Shown here piece after piece: positions 15,488 through 24,372 of a stretch of DNA of 64,000 nt. Position numbers and translations under genes: made by a program. The notes under the pieces are model-generated. The model was not told the DNA's origin and did not search any database. It was given only the letters and a program-made list of their open reading frames with translations. Within the stretch, counting starts at the first letter, position 1. The number at the start of each line of letters is the position of its first letter. Source of the stretch: Tumebacillus lacus (GTDB lineage Bacteria > Bacillota > Bacilli > Tumebacillales > Tumebacillaceae); assembly GCF_026410385.1 (NCBI RefSeq), contig NZ_JAPMLT010000002.1, positions 186,001 to 250,000 of the forward strand. The letters run 5' to 3'.

Positions 15488-16785
15488 ACCACATCATACA
15501 ACCTGCCCGCCACCTGACGGGAGAAACGACCGTCCCCGGTGACAAATCGATCTCCCACCGCGCCGTGATGTTCGGCGCGCTGGCCGAAGGACAGACGCGC
15601 ATCACCGGTTTTCTCCCCGGTGCCGACTGCCTGAGCACCGTCCAGTGCATGCGCCAACTGGGCGTGACCATCGACCAACTGTCGCCGACCGAACTGATCG
15701 TGCACGGGGTCGGCCTGCATGGACTGAAAGAGCCGGAAGACGTGCTCGACGCCGGGAACTCCGGCACCACCACACGGCTGTTGCTCGGCATCCTCGCCGG
15801 TCAGCCGTTCCACATCACCCTCACCGGCGACGCCTCGATCAGACGACGCCCGATGGGACGCGTCACCGAACCGCTCCGTGAGATGGGCGCAGTGATCGAC
15901 GGCCGGGAGAACGGCCGCCTCGCCCCGCTCTCGATTCGCGGCAGCCGCCTGAGTGCGCTCCGCTACGATTCACCCGTCGCCAGCGCCCAGGTCAAATCGG
16001 CCGTCCTGCTGGCCGGTCTCTCTGCGGAAGGCGGCAGCGCCGTCCGCGAGCCAAAGCCCAGCCGCGACCACACCGAGCGCATGCTGCTGGCGTTCGGCGT
16101 CGACGTGCGGACCACCGATGACGGCTACATCACCGTGCCGCCCGGCTCTACCCTGCGCGCGACCGATGTCGACGTGCCAGGCGACATCTCCTCGGCCGCG
16201 TTCCTGCTGGCCGCCGCTGCGATCCTGCCCGGCTCCGACCTGATCATCCGCAATGTCGGCATCAACCCGACCCGCACCGGCATCCTCGACGCTCTGCGCG
16301 AGATGGGTGCGGAGATCGACCTGCAAAACGAGCGGACATCCGGCGGCGAACCGGTGGCCGATCTGCGCGTGCGCGGTCGCGAGCTGCGCGGCATCACCAT
16401 CGGCGGTTCGCTGATTCCGCGACTGATCGACGAGATCCCCGTGCTGGCCGTCGTCGCCACCCAAGCGGCGGGCGTCACCGAGATTCGCGATGCCGAAGAA
16501 TTAAAAGTGAAAGAATCGAACCGCATCGCCACCACCGCCGCCGAACTTCGCAAATTTGGCGCGGTGGTCGAAGAACTTCTCGACGGTCTGCGCATCACCG
16601 GCCGCACCCGACTGCGCGGCGGCGCGGAGATCGAGACCTATCACGATCACCGCATCGCGATGGCGATGAGCGTGGCCGGACTGGTCGCAGACGGCGCGAC
16701 CACGATCTGCGATTGGGAGTCGGTCGACGTCTCCTTCCCCGGATTTGGCGACCTGCTGGCCTCCTTTGACAAACAAACAACCTAG
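15484..16785 (+). CDS. aroA: EPSP synthase (3-phosphoshikimate 1-carboxyvinyltransferase)
   Basis: The enzyme joins PEP to shikimate 3-phosphate. The 433-residue protein shows GDKSISHRAVMFGALAEG, DAGNSGTTTRLLLGILAG, DASIRRRPMGRV and KVKESNRIATTAAEL, all family hallmarks. GTG 15484 overlaps the aroB stop and has GGAGGGAGC before it. It closes a block aroC-aroB-aroA; aroD, aroE and aroK functions are not in the window and must come from elsewhere. A separate promoter-like sequence follows, in front of bacA. Confidence 0.95.
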   Translation: MNHIIQPARHLTGETTVPGDKSISHRAVMFGALAEGQTRITGFLPGADCLSTVQCMRQLGVTIDQLSPTELIVHGVGLHGLKEPEDVLDAGNSGTTTRLLLGILAGQPFHITLTGDASIRRRPMGRVTEPLREMGAVIDGRENGRLAPLSIRGSRLSALRYDSPVASAQVKSAVLLAGLSAEGGSAVREPKPSRDHTERMLLAFGVDVRTTDDGYITVPPGSTLRATDVDVPGDISSAAFLLAAAAILPGSDLIIRNVGINPTRTGILDALREMGAEIDLQNERTSGGEPVADLRVRGRELRGITIGGSLIPRLIDEIPVLAVVATQAAGVTEIRDAEELKVKESNRIATTAAELRKFGAVVEELLDGLRITGRTRLRGGAEIETYHDHRIAMAMSVAGLVADGATTICDWESVDVSFPGFGDLLASFDKQTT

Positions 16786-16798
16786 CGAAACATCGACG

Positions 16799-16827
16799 TT
16801 GACACATCAACTTAAGATGAACATAAT
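16799..16827 (+). promoter_or_regulatory. Internal sigma-A-type promoter before bacA
   Basis: Perfect TTGACA (16799-16804), a 17-base spacer and CATAAT (16822-16827) lie in the AT-rich 115-base gap between aroA and bacA. It would allow bacA-bacE to be transcribed without the aro genes. Confidence 0.7.
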
Positions 16828-16900
16828 TAAAATCAAGTTCCCTTATTTCATTCAAATTGTATACGGATCAAATAAAACTGATCGGCAGGTGAATTGATTT

Positions 16901-17494
16901 ATGAGCACCTTATCGGCCAGCATGTCCACCTCCCAAGCGCCGATGCTGAGAATCGGTACGCTCGGTCCCGTCGGGACCAGCAGCGAACAGGCTGCGAACT
17001 ACGCGATTGAACATCTGTACCCGAATCGAGCGTGTGAACTCTCGCTGCTTGACAGCTTTGAGTCCTGCATTGAAGAACTGCTCACCGAAAAGCTGGACGC
17101 AGTCATCGTGCCGCACGCGTATCCCAAGATCAACGATTTTTACATGCACCCGGAACTGGTGGTCGACGAGATCTTCCGCGCCGACACGCCGCTCTACGGC
17201 CTGGCGGTGCGGGATGACTTCGAATTTGACGAAGCGATGCTCGACAGCGAGGTCATCGTGTCCCACCCGGCCCCTGTGCCCTTGATCCAGTATTATCTCC
17301 AACGCGACCCTTCAATTAAATTGGTCAGTTCGACCAGCGAAGCGGCGCGCCAAGTGCGCGACTTCGAGACCAACCTCGCCGTCACCAATCAGCAGGCGGC
17401 TGATGTGTACGGCCTGAAGTTCGTCAAACAGTTCAAGCGCATCCCGATGAGTTGGACCGTCTTTCAAAAAGAGCATGGAAAACTGGAGGAGTGA
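16901..17494 (+). CDS. bacA: BacA-type non-aromatizing prephenate decarboxylase
   Basis: BacA removes CO2 from prephenate without aromatization to give dihydro-hydroxyphenylpyruvate, the committed step of anticapsin synthesis. The 197-residue protein follows B. subtilis BacA closely in TLGPVGTSSEQAANY, LDSFESCIEE, VPHAYPKINDFYMHPEL, YGLAVRDDFEFDEAMLD, IVSHPAPVPLIQYY and RIPMSWTVF. AGGTGA lies ten bases before ATG 16901; ATG 16922 would also be possible. It begins the bac part of the operon, six bases ahead of bacB. Confidence 0.93.
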   Translation: MSTLSASMSTSQAPMLRIGTLGPVGTSSEQAANYAIEHLYPNRACELSLLDSFESCIEELLTEKLDAVIVPHAYPKINDFYMHPELVVDEIFRADTPLYGLAVRDDFEFDEAMLDSEVIVSHPAPVPLIQYYLQRDPSIKLVSSTSEAARQVRDFETNLAVTNQQAADVYGLKFVKQFKRIPMSWTVFQKEHGKLEE

Positions 17495-17500
17495 ATCACA

Positions 17501-18193
17501 ATGACGACAACGAAAAACAGCCTCTTCTTCCCGGAAGCCACTCTGGAAGTATCCGAAACCGGCATCCGCACCTACAGCACCGTCCGCGGTGACACCGAGA
17601 TCAAGTTCTCCTACATCCCGCCGGGTGCATCCGTCCCGATGCACGACCACCAAGAAGTGCAGATCGGCATGGTCGTCCAAGGCGAATTGACGATGACCGT
17701 CGGCGGCGTCACCCGCGTGATGACCGCAGAAAACGAGATCTACGTCGCACCGCCGTTCTGCCCGCACGCAGCGGTCAACGAATCGGACGGCGAAACGATC
17801 GCCATCGACATCAAGCGGTTCCGCGAAGGCGAGAACTACACGCACGCAGAAGGCTATTTCCGCGAAAAATACAACACCCGCGACCTGATTCCGGGCATGG
17901 AAGTCACCTTCTTCCTCGAAGACTGGATGGAGCTGATGATCGCCGACATCCCGGCAAACGGCGGTGAGATGCCGGATCACAAACACAAAAACGAGCAGCT
18001 CGGCATCTGCATCGGCGGCTCCTACCCGATGGTCATCGAAAACGAAACCCACATGATGAAAGTGGGAGACAGCTATTTCTGCGGCGCACGCGAGCGTCAC
18101 AGCGCCGTCAACCCGTTCGACGTGGCAGCCCGCTCCATCAACGTCTTCCTGCCGCCCCGCTACAACCTGCACGAACTGAAGAAAAACAAATAA
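17501..18193 (+). CDS. bacB: BacB-type bicupin isomerase
   Basis: This two-cupin metalloenzyme moves the exocyclic double bond in dihydro-hydroxyphenylpyruvate. Both cupins keep metal ligands: His48, His50 and His89 in the first (MHDHQE, FCPHAAV), and His160, His162, Gln166 and His200 in the second (DHKHKNEQ, RERHSAV). Length (230 residues) fits BacB. GGAGGAG precedes the ATG. It sits between bacA and bacG, the order expected from the pathway. Confidence 0.93.
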   Translation: MTTTKNSLFFPEATLEVSETGIRTYSTVRGDTEIKFSYIPPGASVPMHDHQEVQIGMVVQGELTMTVGGVTRVMTAENEIYVAPPFCPHAAVNESDGETIAIDIKRFREGENYTHAEGYFREKYNTRDLIPGMEVTFFLEDWMELMIADIPANGGEMPDHKHKNEQLGICIGGSYPMVIENETHMMKVGDSYFCGARERHSAVNPFDVAARSINVFLPPRYNLHELKKNK

Positions 18194-18255
18194 GCACAGA
18201 TGAGGACAGGCTTGCAAAAGCCTCCTCATTTCTTAATTTTGGGGGAAGAGAATCC

Positions 18256-19038
18256 ATGAACCATCACACATCCAAAGTCGCACTGGTGATCGGAGCCAGC
18301 AGCGGCATCGGCCATGCCGTCGCCCGTCGCTTGGCAGCAGACGGATTTACCGTCGTGCTCAACGCCCGCCGTCAAGAAAAGCTGGACGGCGTGCTGGCCG
18401 AGATCCAAGCTATCAGCCCGGACTCGGTCGCCATCGCCGGCGACAACACCGACCCTGCCCTGCGCGAGGCACTGTTCGCAGAGATTGAGCAACGCTTCGG
18501 CCGCTTGGACGTGCTGGTCAACAGCATTCCAGGCGCGATGCCGATCAAATTTAAAGACCTGCCGATACAGGATCTGCAGGGAAGTGTCAACGACAAGCTC
18601 GTTACTTACCTTGAAAACATTAAACGTGCCTGCGTATTGATGAACATAAACCGTCATGGTAGGATTGTTAATATAGTCGGAAATGCCGGAAAAGAGCCCA
18701 TTCCCGAAATGTTTGTAAACGGATTAATCAATGCGGCAATCGTCAACGCAAGCAAATCGATTTCCCTCGAACTCGCTGCAGACGGCATTACGGTCAACTG
18801 CGTCCATCCCGGCAACATCCGCACCGAACGCTACTACGGTGTCGTGGAGCGGATCGCCGCCCGCAAACAGATCACCTTCGATGAAGTGGAACAGGAGTTC
18901 ATTGAGAACATCCCGGTGCGGCGCATCGGCACGCCGGAAGACGTGTCGGCGCTGATCGGCTTCCTCGCGTCGGAGGGATCGGGCTATATCACCGGACAGC
19001 AGTTTTCCGTCGACGGCGGTCAACTCAAGAGCGTCTAA
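18256..19038 (+). CDS. bacG: BacG-type SDR reductase
   Basis: BacG reduces the dihydro-hydroxyphenylpyruvate product of BacB to tetrahydro-hydroxyphenylpyruvate with NADPH. The cofactor motif GASSGIG starts near residue 13 and the arginine pair NARRQEKL fits NADPH. The match to B. subtilis BacG is best in GRIVNIVGNAGKEP, NAAIVNASKSIS, VNCVHPGNI and the end YITGQQFSVDGGQLKSV. Where SDRs have the catalytic tyrosine (YxxxK) this protein has valine (VNASK), as remembered for BacG itself. GGGGGAAGAG precedes ATG 18256. Confidence 0.88.
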   Translation: MNHHTSKVALVIGASSGIGHAVARRLAADGFTVVLNARRQEKLDGVLAEIQAISPDSVAIAGDNTDPALREALFAEIEQRFGRLDVLVNSIPGAMPIKFKDLPIQDLQGSVNDKLVTYLENIKRACVLMNINRHGRIVNIVGNAGKEPIPEMFVNGLINAAIVNASKSISLELAADGITVNCVHPGNIRTERYYGVVERIAARKQITFDEVEQEFIENIPVRRIGTPEDVSALIGFLASEGSGYITGQQFSVDGGQLKSV

Positions 19039-19075
19039 CCACACCATTGACAAAAAAAGAGAGGAAGTCCATATC

Positions 19076-19837
19076 ATGAGCGAACATGCGAACAAAGTTG
19101 TGATCGTAACGGGCGGCGCATCCGGCATCGGCCGTCAAACCGTCAAAGAATTTGTCATCCAAGGGGCGAAAGTCGCACTGGCCGACCTCAACCGCGCCGC
19201 CGGCGAAGAATACGCGACCGAACTGCGTGACGCCGGGCACGACGTGCTCTTCCTGTATGCGGACGTCTCCAAGGAAGCCGACTGTGAAAACCTGATCCGC
19301 ACGGTCGTCGAACACTTCGGCCGCTTGGACGTGCTGGTCAACAACGTCGGCATTGAGATCTCCACGCCGATTCACGAGATGCCGTTGAACGAGTGGGAAA
19401 AAATGCAAGCGGTCAACGTGACCAGCGTCTTTCTCAACACCAAACATGCCCTGCGCGTGTTTCTTGAGCAAGGCGGCGGCACCATCGTCAACGTCTGCTC
19501 CGTATCCGGCCTTGTCGCATGGCCGAACATCGCCGCCTACAACGCCACCAAAGGCGGCGTGCTGATGCTCACCAAATCGATCGCCATCGACTATGCCAAG
19601 CACAACATCCGTTGCAACTGCGTCTGCCCGAGCATCGTGGACACGCCGTTCACCAACGCCTCCATCGGAGCTGAAAACCTGGAAGCGATCAAAAAGGAAA
19701 AGGCCAAGCTCAATCCGATCGGCCGCCTCGGCACCCCGGAAGACGTGGCCAACGCCATCCTCTTCCTTGCTTCAGACAAAGCTTCCTTCATCACCGGCTC
19801 GGCCCTCACGGTCGACGGCGGCTACACCGCGATTTAA
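19076..19837 (+). CDS. bacC: BacC-type dihydroanticapsin 7-dehydrogenase (SDR)
   Basis: BacC oxidizes the C7 hydroxyl of dihydroanticapsin to give anticapsin, the epoxyketone warhead. The 253-residue SDR has TGGASGIGRQ, NNVGIEISTPIHEM, the catalytic YNATKGG and CSVSGLVAWPNI, and IKKEKAKLNPIGRLGTPED; these specific stretches match B. subtilis BacC rather than a general SDR. An aspartate after beta-2 (ADLNRAA) fits NAD. A cupin/epoxidase step beyond BacB is not separately encoded. It follows bacG by 37 bases. Confidence 0.9.
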   Translation: MSEHANKVVIVTGGASGIGRQTVKEFVIQGAKVALADLNRAAGEEYATELRDAGHDVLFLYADVSKEADCENLIRTVVEHFGRLDVLVNNVGIEISTPIHEMPLNEWEKMQAVNVTSVFLNTKHALRVFLEQGGGTIVNVCSVSGLVAWPNIAAYNATKGGVLMLTKSIAIDYAKHNIRCNCVCPSIVDTPFTNASIGAENLEAIKKEKAKLNPIGRLGTPEDVANAILFLASDKASFITGSALTVDGGYTAI

Positions 19838-19857
19838 CAACAGAGAGGAAGAGAAAC

Positions 19858-21294
19858 GTGGAGAAAAAGAAAGTACTCGTCATCGCAGATCTGGGCGGTT
19901 GCCCTCCTCATATGTTTTACAAGAGCCTTGCTGAAAAATTTTACGTCTACAGCTACGTCCCGCGCCCGTTCGCGCTGACCGTCGGACATTCCCAACTGAT
20001 GGAGCAATACTCGGTCGCCGTGCTCAAAGACACCGACTTCCTCCAAACGGTCGAGGACTACGAGCATCCGACCTCCATCTACTGGGCGGACGGTGAATTC
20101 ACCAAATCGGAGCGTCAGGTCGCCGACGACATCAAGCGCGTCGCGCGCCTGTTCGAAGTCGACGCGATCACGACCAACAACGAACTGTTTGTCGTCCCGA
20201 TGGCGATCGCCTGCGAAGAGCTCGGCCTGCGCGGTGCCGGCAGCGAAGCGGCCAAGCGTTCCCGCGACAAAAACCTCATGCGCGAGAGCTTCAACGCATC
20301 GGGCGTCGCCGCGATCAAGAGCCGCCGCGTGACCACCCTCGCCGACTTTGAGGCTGGCCTGCAAGAAGTCGGTCTGCCTGCGATCCTCAAACCGTCCTAC
20401 CTCGCCTCGTCCATCGGCGTGCGCAAAATCGACGGGTCGGTCGATCCGAGCCAGCTCTTCCTCGAAGTCCAAGAACAGCTGAAAAACATCCCGGTGCCGG
20501 ACTCCGTCACCTTCGAAGCACCGTTTATCCTCGAGACCTTCCTCGAAGGCAAAGGGGACGACTGGTACGACACCGACGGGCTCGGCGATTACGTCTCCAT
20601 TGAAGGGTTGATGGTCGACGGCACCTACTATCCGCTGGCGATCACCGATAAAGGGGGGCTGATCCCGCCGTTTATCGAGACCACCCAGATCATGCCGACC
20701 TCGCTCGACGCAGAAGCGCGTGCGATCATCGTCGACACCGCTCGCAAGGCGTGCGAAGGCCTCGGCCTGCAATGGTGCGCCACCCACACCGAGATCAAGC
20801 TGATGAAAAACCGCCAAGCAGGCGTCATCGAGTCGGCCGCCCGCTTCCCGGGTTGGAACGTCATCCCGCAGATCAAGACCACATTCGGCGTGGACGCGCC
20901 GCAACTGCTGGTCGAACTGCTCTGCAACGGTCAATCGGACCTGCTGCCGAACACCCTGCTCGAAGAACCGATCCGCTCCTCGGGCAACGTGCACTTGTTC
21001 CTTTCCGACTTCCGCGACCAGTTGGAAGTGGACGGCGACGAGACGGTCCTGCTGTTCGACTCCATCGAGATCCCGGAAGAACTGTTGGTCGGCGACACGC
21101 AGATCACCTCGTTCAGCTCCCTTGGCAAAGGCACCGAGCTGAACGTCAACGATTTCTTTGAAGTGTTGCACTCCGTCGCAGCGGTCGATCTGATCTCCAG
21201 CAACGCGGAAGACATGCGCCGCTCGTTGCTGAACATCCGCACTCGTTCCGTATTGAAACTGACCCCCAAGAAAGAGAAGGAGGCACAACGATGA
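19858..21294 (+). CDS. bacD: BacD-type L-amino acid ligase (ATP-grasp)
   Basis: BacD links L-alanine to L-anticapsin with ATP to make bacilysin. The 478-residue protein closely tracks B. subtilis BacD: VLVIADLGGCPPHMFYKS, FIPRPFA-like SYVPRPFALT, AITTNNELFV, LGLRGAGSEAA, ILKPSYLASSIGV, CATHTEIKLMKNR and IESAARFPGWN. The start is GTG 19858 with GAGGAAGAG upstream. The C-terminus overlaps the next ATP-grasp gene by four bases. Amino acid choice could differ from B. subtilis; substrate residues were not compared one by one. Confidence 0.93.
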   Translation: MEKKKVLVIADLGGCPPHMFYKSLAEKFYVYSYVPRPFALTVGHSQLMEQYSVAVLKDTDFLQTVEDYEHPTSIYWADGEFTKSERQVADDIKRVARLFEVDAITTNNELFVVPMAIACEELGLRGAGSEAAKRSRDKNLMRESFNASGVAAIKSRRVTTLADFEAGLQEVGLPAILKPSYLASSIGVRKIDGSVDPSQLFLEVQEQLKNIPVPDSVTFEAPFILETFLEGKGDDWYDTDGLGDYVSIEGLMVDGTYYPLAITDKGGLIPPFIETTQIMPTSLDAEARAIIVDTARKACEGLGLQWCATHTEIKLMKNRQAGVIESAARFPGWNVIPQIKTTFGVDAPQLLVELLCNGQSDLLPNTLLEEPIRSSGNVHLFLSDFRDQLEVDGDETVLLFDSIEIPEELLVGDTQITSFSSLGKGTELNVNDFFEVLHSVAAVDLISSNAEDMRRSLLNIRTRSVLKLTPKKEKEAQR

Positions 21295-22517
21295 GCCAGA
21301 CCATCATCATTATGCACCGCTGGAACAACAGCTTCATGCAGTTCCAAAACGTCATCGACCATGCGGCAAACCGCGTGATCTACTTCGTCAATCCCGACGG
21401 CAAGAAGGGCATCGAGAGCTACATCGACCAAGCGAGCCGCGTCTTTGAATTCACCACCATGACCGACATTGAAGAACTGCGCGCCGCTTGCCGCGAAGTG
21501 ATCGATCAATACGGCGGCATCGACCGCCTCATCGCGATGTCCGAGCTCGACCTGACCCCGGCGGCGATCCTGCGCACCGAGTTTGGCATCGTCGGTACGC
21601 AAGAGCATCAAGTCAAAATGTACCGCGACAAAGTCGAGATGAAAAAGCGCATGGAGCGAGACGGGATTCGTGCGCCGAAGTTCATCGACTGCGAAACGCC
21701 CGATGATGTCATCGCCTTCAGCAAAGAGATCGGCTTCCCGCTGATCCTCAAGCCGAAAAGCGGCGCCTCCAGCCACGGCGTCCACCAGATCAACACCGAA
21801 GCAGAACTGCATGCCGTACTGCCGAAGATCGACTTCTCCGACTACGAATGTGAAGAGTTTGTTGCCGGCCCGATCTTCCACACCGACGGCGTCACCCACA
21901 ACGGCGAGATCGTCTTCCTCTCCGTCTCCCGTTACTTCAACGACTGCCTTGGCTTCCTGTCGGGCAACCCGGTCGGCTCGATCATCGAGGACGACCCGGC
22001 GATCCGCGAACAGTTGGGCGAGTTCACCAAGAGAGTGCTCAAATCTCTGGAGTTGGAAAACAGCGCCTTCCATCTGGAGATCATCATGAAAAACGGCAAC
22101 GAACCGGTCTTCCTCGAGATCGGCGCACGTCTGAGCGGCGGCGAGTTCGCCTTCCAAACGCAGGACGTCTACGGTGTCCACATCGGCGAAGAATGGCTGA
22201 AGATCGAACTGGGTCTGTTCGACGGCATCAAAGTCGAGCAGCGCCATCCGTGCGGCGGCTACGTCCTGATCCCGGAACCGCGCGACACCCCGGTTGAAGT
22301 CATCCGCAACAAGAGCCTGATCAACGAAGTCGACGGCATGATCAAAGAGATCCTCGCGCAGCCGGGCGATGTCCTCGACGGCAACGGCGGCTACGTGAAG
22401 ATCAGCGGCCGCTTCATGTTCCGCGGTGAGTCCCGCGCTCAGATCGAAGACGCATTCCGCAAAACCATCGACCTGTTTGACATGGAGTACAAACCGCTGT
22501 CCTCCGTCAAGGCGTAG
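21291..22517 (+). CDS. Second ATP-grasp ligase, not part of the B. subtilis bac operon
   Basis: The 408-residue protein is an ATP-grasp enzyme of another subgroup: SELDLTPAAILRTEFGIVGT at the start of the central region, MKKRMERDGIRAPKF, PLILKPKSGASSHGVHQI, and the metal-binding HLEIIMKNGNEPVFLEIGARLSGG. Its start overlaps the bacD stop (ATGA), implying coupled expression in fixed ratio. Such enzymes ligate amino acids, peptides or carboxylates with ATP. The position suggests that it adds another residue to the BacD dipeptide or to an alternative acceptor. I cannot name its substrate. Confidence 0.88.
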   Translation: MSQTIIIMHRWNNSFMQFQNVIDHAANRVIYFVNPDGKKGIESYIDQASRVFEFTTMTDIEELRAACREVIDQYGGIDRLIAMSELDLTPAAILRTEFGIVGTQEHQVKMYRDKVEMKKRMERDGIRAPKFIDCETPDDVIAFSKEIGFPLILKPKSGASSHGVHQINTEAELHAVLPKIDFSDYECEEFVAGPIFHTDGVTHNGEIVFLSVSRYFNDCLGFLSGNPVGSIIEDDPAIREQLGEFTKRVLKSLELENSAFHLEIIMKNGNEPVFLEIGARLSGGEFAFQTQDVYGVHIGEEWLKIELGLFDGIKVEQRHPCGGYVLIPEPRDTPVEVIRNKSLINEVDGMIKEILAQPGDVLDGNGGYVKISGRFMFRGESRAQIEDAFRKTIDLFDMEYKPLSSVKA

Positions 22518-22534
22518 GCTGAGGACGCGCTGAG

Positions 22535-23815
22535 ATGAACAAATTTGGCATTCTGAAAAACAAAGTCTTCCGCAACTTCTTCTTCGCTTCTCTGATCGGC
22601 CTGTTTGGCGAAGGGATCTTCGGCCTGACCAACATCGTGCTCATGCAAAAAGAGACCGGCTCGGTCATGGCGATCTCCTTCATGATCATGATGACGATGT
22701 TGCCGTCCGTCTTTCTCGCTCCGTTTGGCGGCGTGATCATCGACCGCTTCAACAAGGCGAAAGTCGCCTTTTGGTGCAACCTGATCCGCTTTGTCTGCAT
22801 GCTGGCTCTGGCTATCTTGTTCTTCATGGACTTGTTTTCGACCCAGGTGCTCTACGTGGCGATCTTCGTCAGCTATCTGGTCTTCCATCTGCTCACCCCG
22901 ACCACGGAGAGCATGCTGAAAGAAGCCCTGTCCGAAGAAGAATACATGCAGGGCGTCTCGCTGACCCAGGCGGCGTGGCAAGTCGGTCTGCTCAGTTCCG
23001 GCCTGCTCGCCGGCATCTTGATCCAGTTCACCGGTCCGACGATCACCTTGATCGTCGCCTCGTCGACCTACCTGATCGGCGCCCTGCTGTACCTCGGGAT
23101 CTTCGCGATCTACAAACCGGTCGCCGCTCCGGCAGCCGCTGCGGGTCAGCCGGCCAAAAAGCTCGGCCTGCGCTTCTTCCTGAACGACATCAAAGAAGGC
23201 TGGGGCTACCTGCTGCAACACAAGGGCGTGCTCTATCTGTCCCTTGGAGCCTGCATCTCGTTCCCCTTCTTCTCCGGCGTCAACATCTTGGTCGGCCCGT
23301 TCAACTTTGAAGTGCTCAAAGGCGACGAGTTCACGCTCGGCCTCGTATCGAGCGGCGCGGGCATCGGCTCCTTGCTCTCCGCAGGTGTCTGCCTCTGGCT
23401 CTCCAAGAAAAAAGGCATCCCGGGCTATCTGGTCGCCTCGTTGGTCCTGTTGGCCGTCTCTGTGCTGCTGTTCTCCATGCAGACGCACTACGTGCTCGCC
23501 TTCATCATGTACATCGTGCTCGGCCTGTTTGTCGGCAACGTCAAGGTGCTCTCCAAGACGCTCGTCTACCAACACGTTGAGACGGCGTACATCGGCCGCA
23601 CGATGACCACGATCAACATGATCAGCCTCGGCTCGGCAACCCTCTTCTCCCTCCTGATCGGCTACATCGGGGAAAAGGACGTCACCAATGCCTATCTGGC
23701 CATCATCGCGTTGCTCGTGCTGCCGATCATCTTTACATTGGCCGGCAAATATTACGTCAACGCTGCATCCAAGCACAGCCTCGCCACGGCCCCGTCCTCG
23801 GACACCACGGCCTGA
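22535..23815 (+). CDS. bacE: BacE-like MFS exporter
   Basis: The protein has about 12 membrane helices in 426 residues (NFFFASLIGLFGEGIFGLTN at the start, FGGVIIDRFNKAKVAFW after helix 2, the usual MFS loop). It takes the place of BacE, the bacilysin exporter and self-protection protein, at the end of the operon, and its fold is the same. Sequence identity with BacE could not be judged in detail; the call rests on family plus position. It starts 17 bases after the second ligase gene and is followed by a strong terminator. Confidence 0.8.
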   Translation: MNKFGILKNKVFRNFFFASLIGLFGEGIFGLTNIVLMQKETGSVMAISFMIMMTMLPSVFLAPFGGVIIDRFNKAKVAFWCNLIRFVCMLALAILFFMDLFSTQVLYVAIFVSYLVFHLLTPTTESMLKEALSEEEYMQGVSLTQAAWQVGLLSSGLLAGILIQFTGPTITLIVASSTYLIGALLYLGIFAIYKPVAAPAAAAGQPAKKLGLRFFLNDIKEGWGYLLQHKGVLYLSLGACISFPFFSGVNILVGPFNFEVLKGDEFTLGLVSSGAGIGSLLSAGVCLWLSKKKGIPGYLVASLVLLAVSVLLFSMQTHYVLAFIMYIVLGLFVGNVKVLSKTLVYQHVETAYIGRTMTTINMISLGSATLFSLLIGYIGEKDVTNAYLAIIALLVLPIIFTLAGKYYVNAASKHSLATAPSSDTTA

Positions 23816-23821
23816 TCGCAC

Positions 23822-23857
23822 AAAAAAAGCCCATCGGTCTTGTACCGATGGGCTTTT
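23822..23857. terminator. Terminator ending the aro-bac operon
   Basis: AAAAAGCCCATCGGT and ACCGATGGGCTTTT form a stem around CTTGT with A and T runs at both sides, so it also serves the converging ogt gene. Confidence 0.9.
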
Positions 23858-23858
23858 C

Positions 23859-24368
23859 CTATCGATCTTCCAACGCCAGCAGCACCTGCTTGGCCGGCAG
23901 TCCCCCGCGAAACCCGGTCAGCGATCCGTCCTTGCCGATCACCCGATGGCAGGGCACAACGATCGGCACCGGATTGGCCCCGATGGCCGCTCCGACCGCC
24001 CGCACCGCATTGGCTCGTCCCACGGACTCGGCGATCTGTGAGTACGTCTGCGTCGTCCCGGCCTTCACCGCCAGCAACGCCTGCCACACCGCCACCTGAA
24101 ACGGCGTCCCGCGCAGATCCAGCGGCATCGCAAACTCCGACCGCTCCCCGGCAAAATACTCGTCCAACTGCCCCGCATACTCCGCCAGCCGCTCCCGATC
24201 CTCGACCAGCACCGCGCCCGGTGCTTTTTTCGCCGCCCACTTCTCCAGCGTGGCAAACGACTCATTCGGCAACGTGATCACGCACACGCCTTGCTCCGTT
24301 CCCGCCAGATACAGCGACCAGTCCCCCTGCTGATAGGGCGCAAAATAAATCGTCTCGCCTCGTGCCAT
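23859..24368 (-). CDS. adaB: Methylated-DNA-protein-cysteine methyltransferase
   Basis: This suicide repair protein takes methyl groups from O6-methylguanine. The C-terminal domain has the invariant acceptor motif VVPCHRVIG with helix-turn-helix GTTQTYSQIAESVGRANAVRAVG before it and GFRGGLPAKQ after. The frame is open to 24416, but ATG 24368 begins four bases after the adaA stop, with GGGAAGGGAG upstream, giving 169 residues. It is the AdaB/Ogt partner of AdaA in the same transcript, as in B. subtilis. Confidence 0.93.
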   Translation of the reverse strand: MARGETIYFAPYQQGDWSLYLAGTEQGVCVITLPNESFATLEKWAAKKAPGAVLVEDRERLAEYAGQLDEYFAGERSEFAMPLDLRGTPFQVAVWQALLAVKAGTTQTYSQIAESVGRANAVRAVGAAIGANPVPIVVPCHRVIGKDGSLTGFRGGLPAKQVLLALEDR

Positions 24369-24372
24369 CTCT

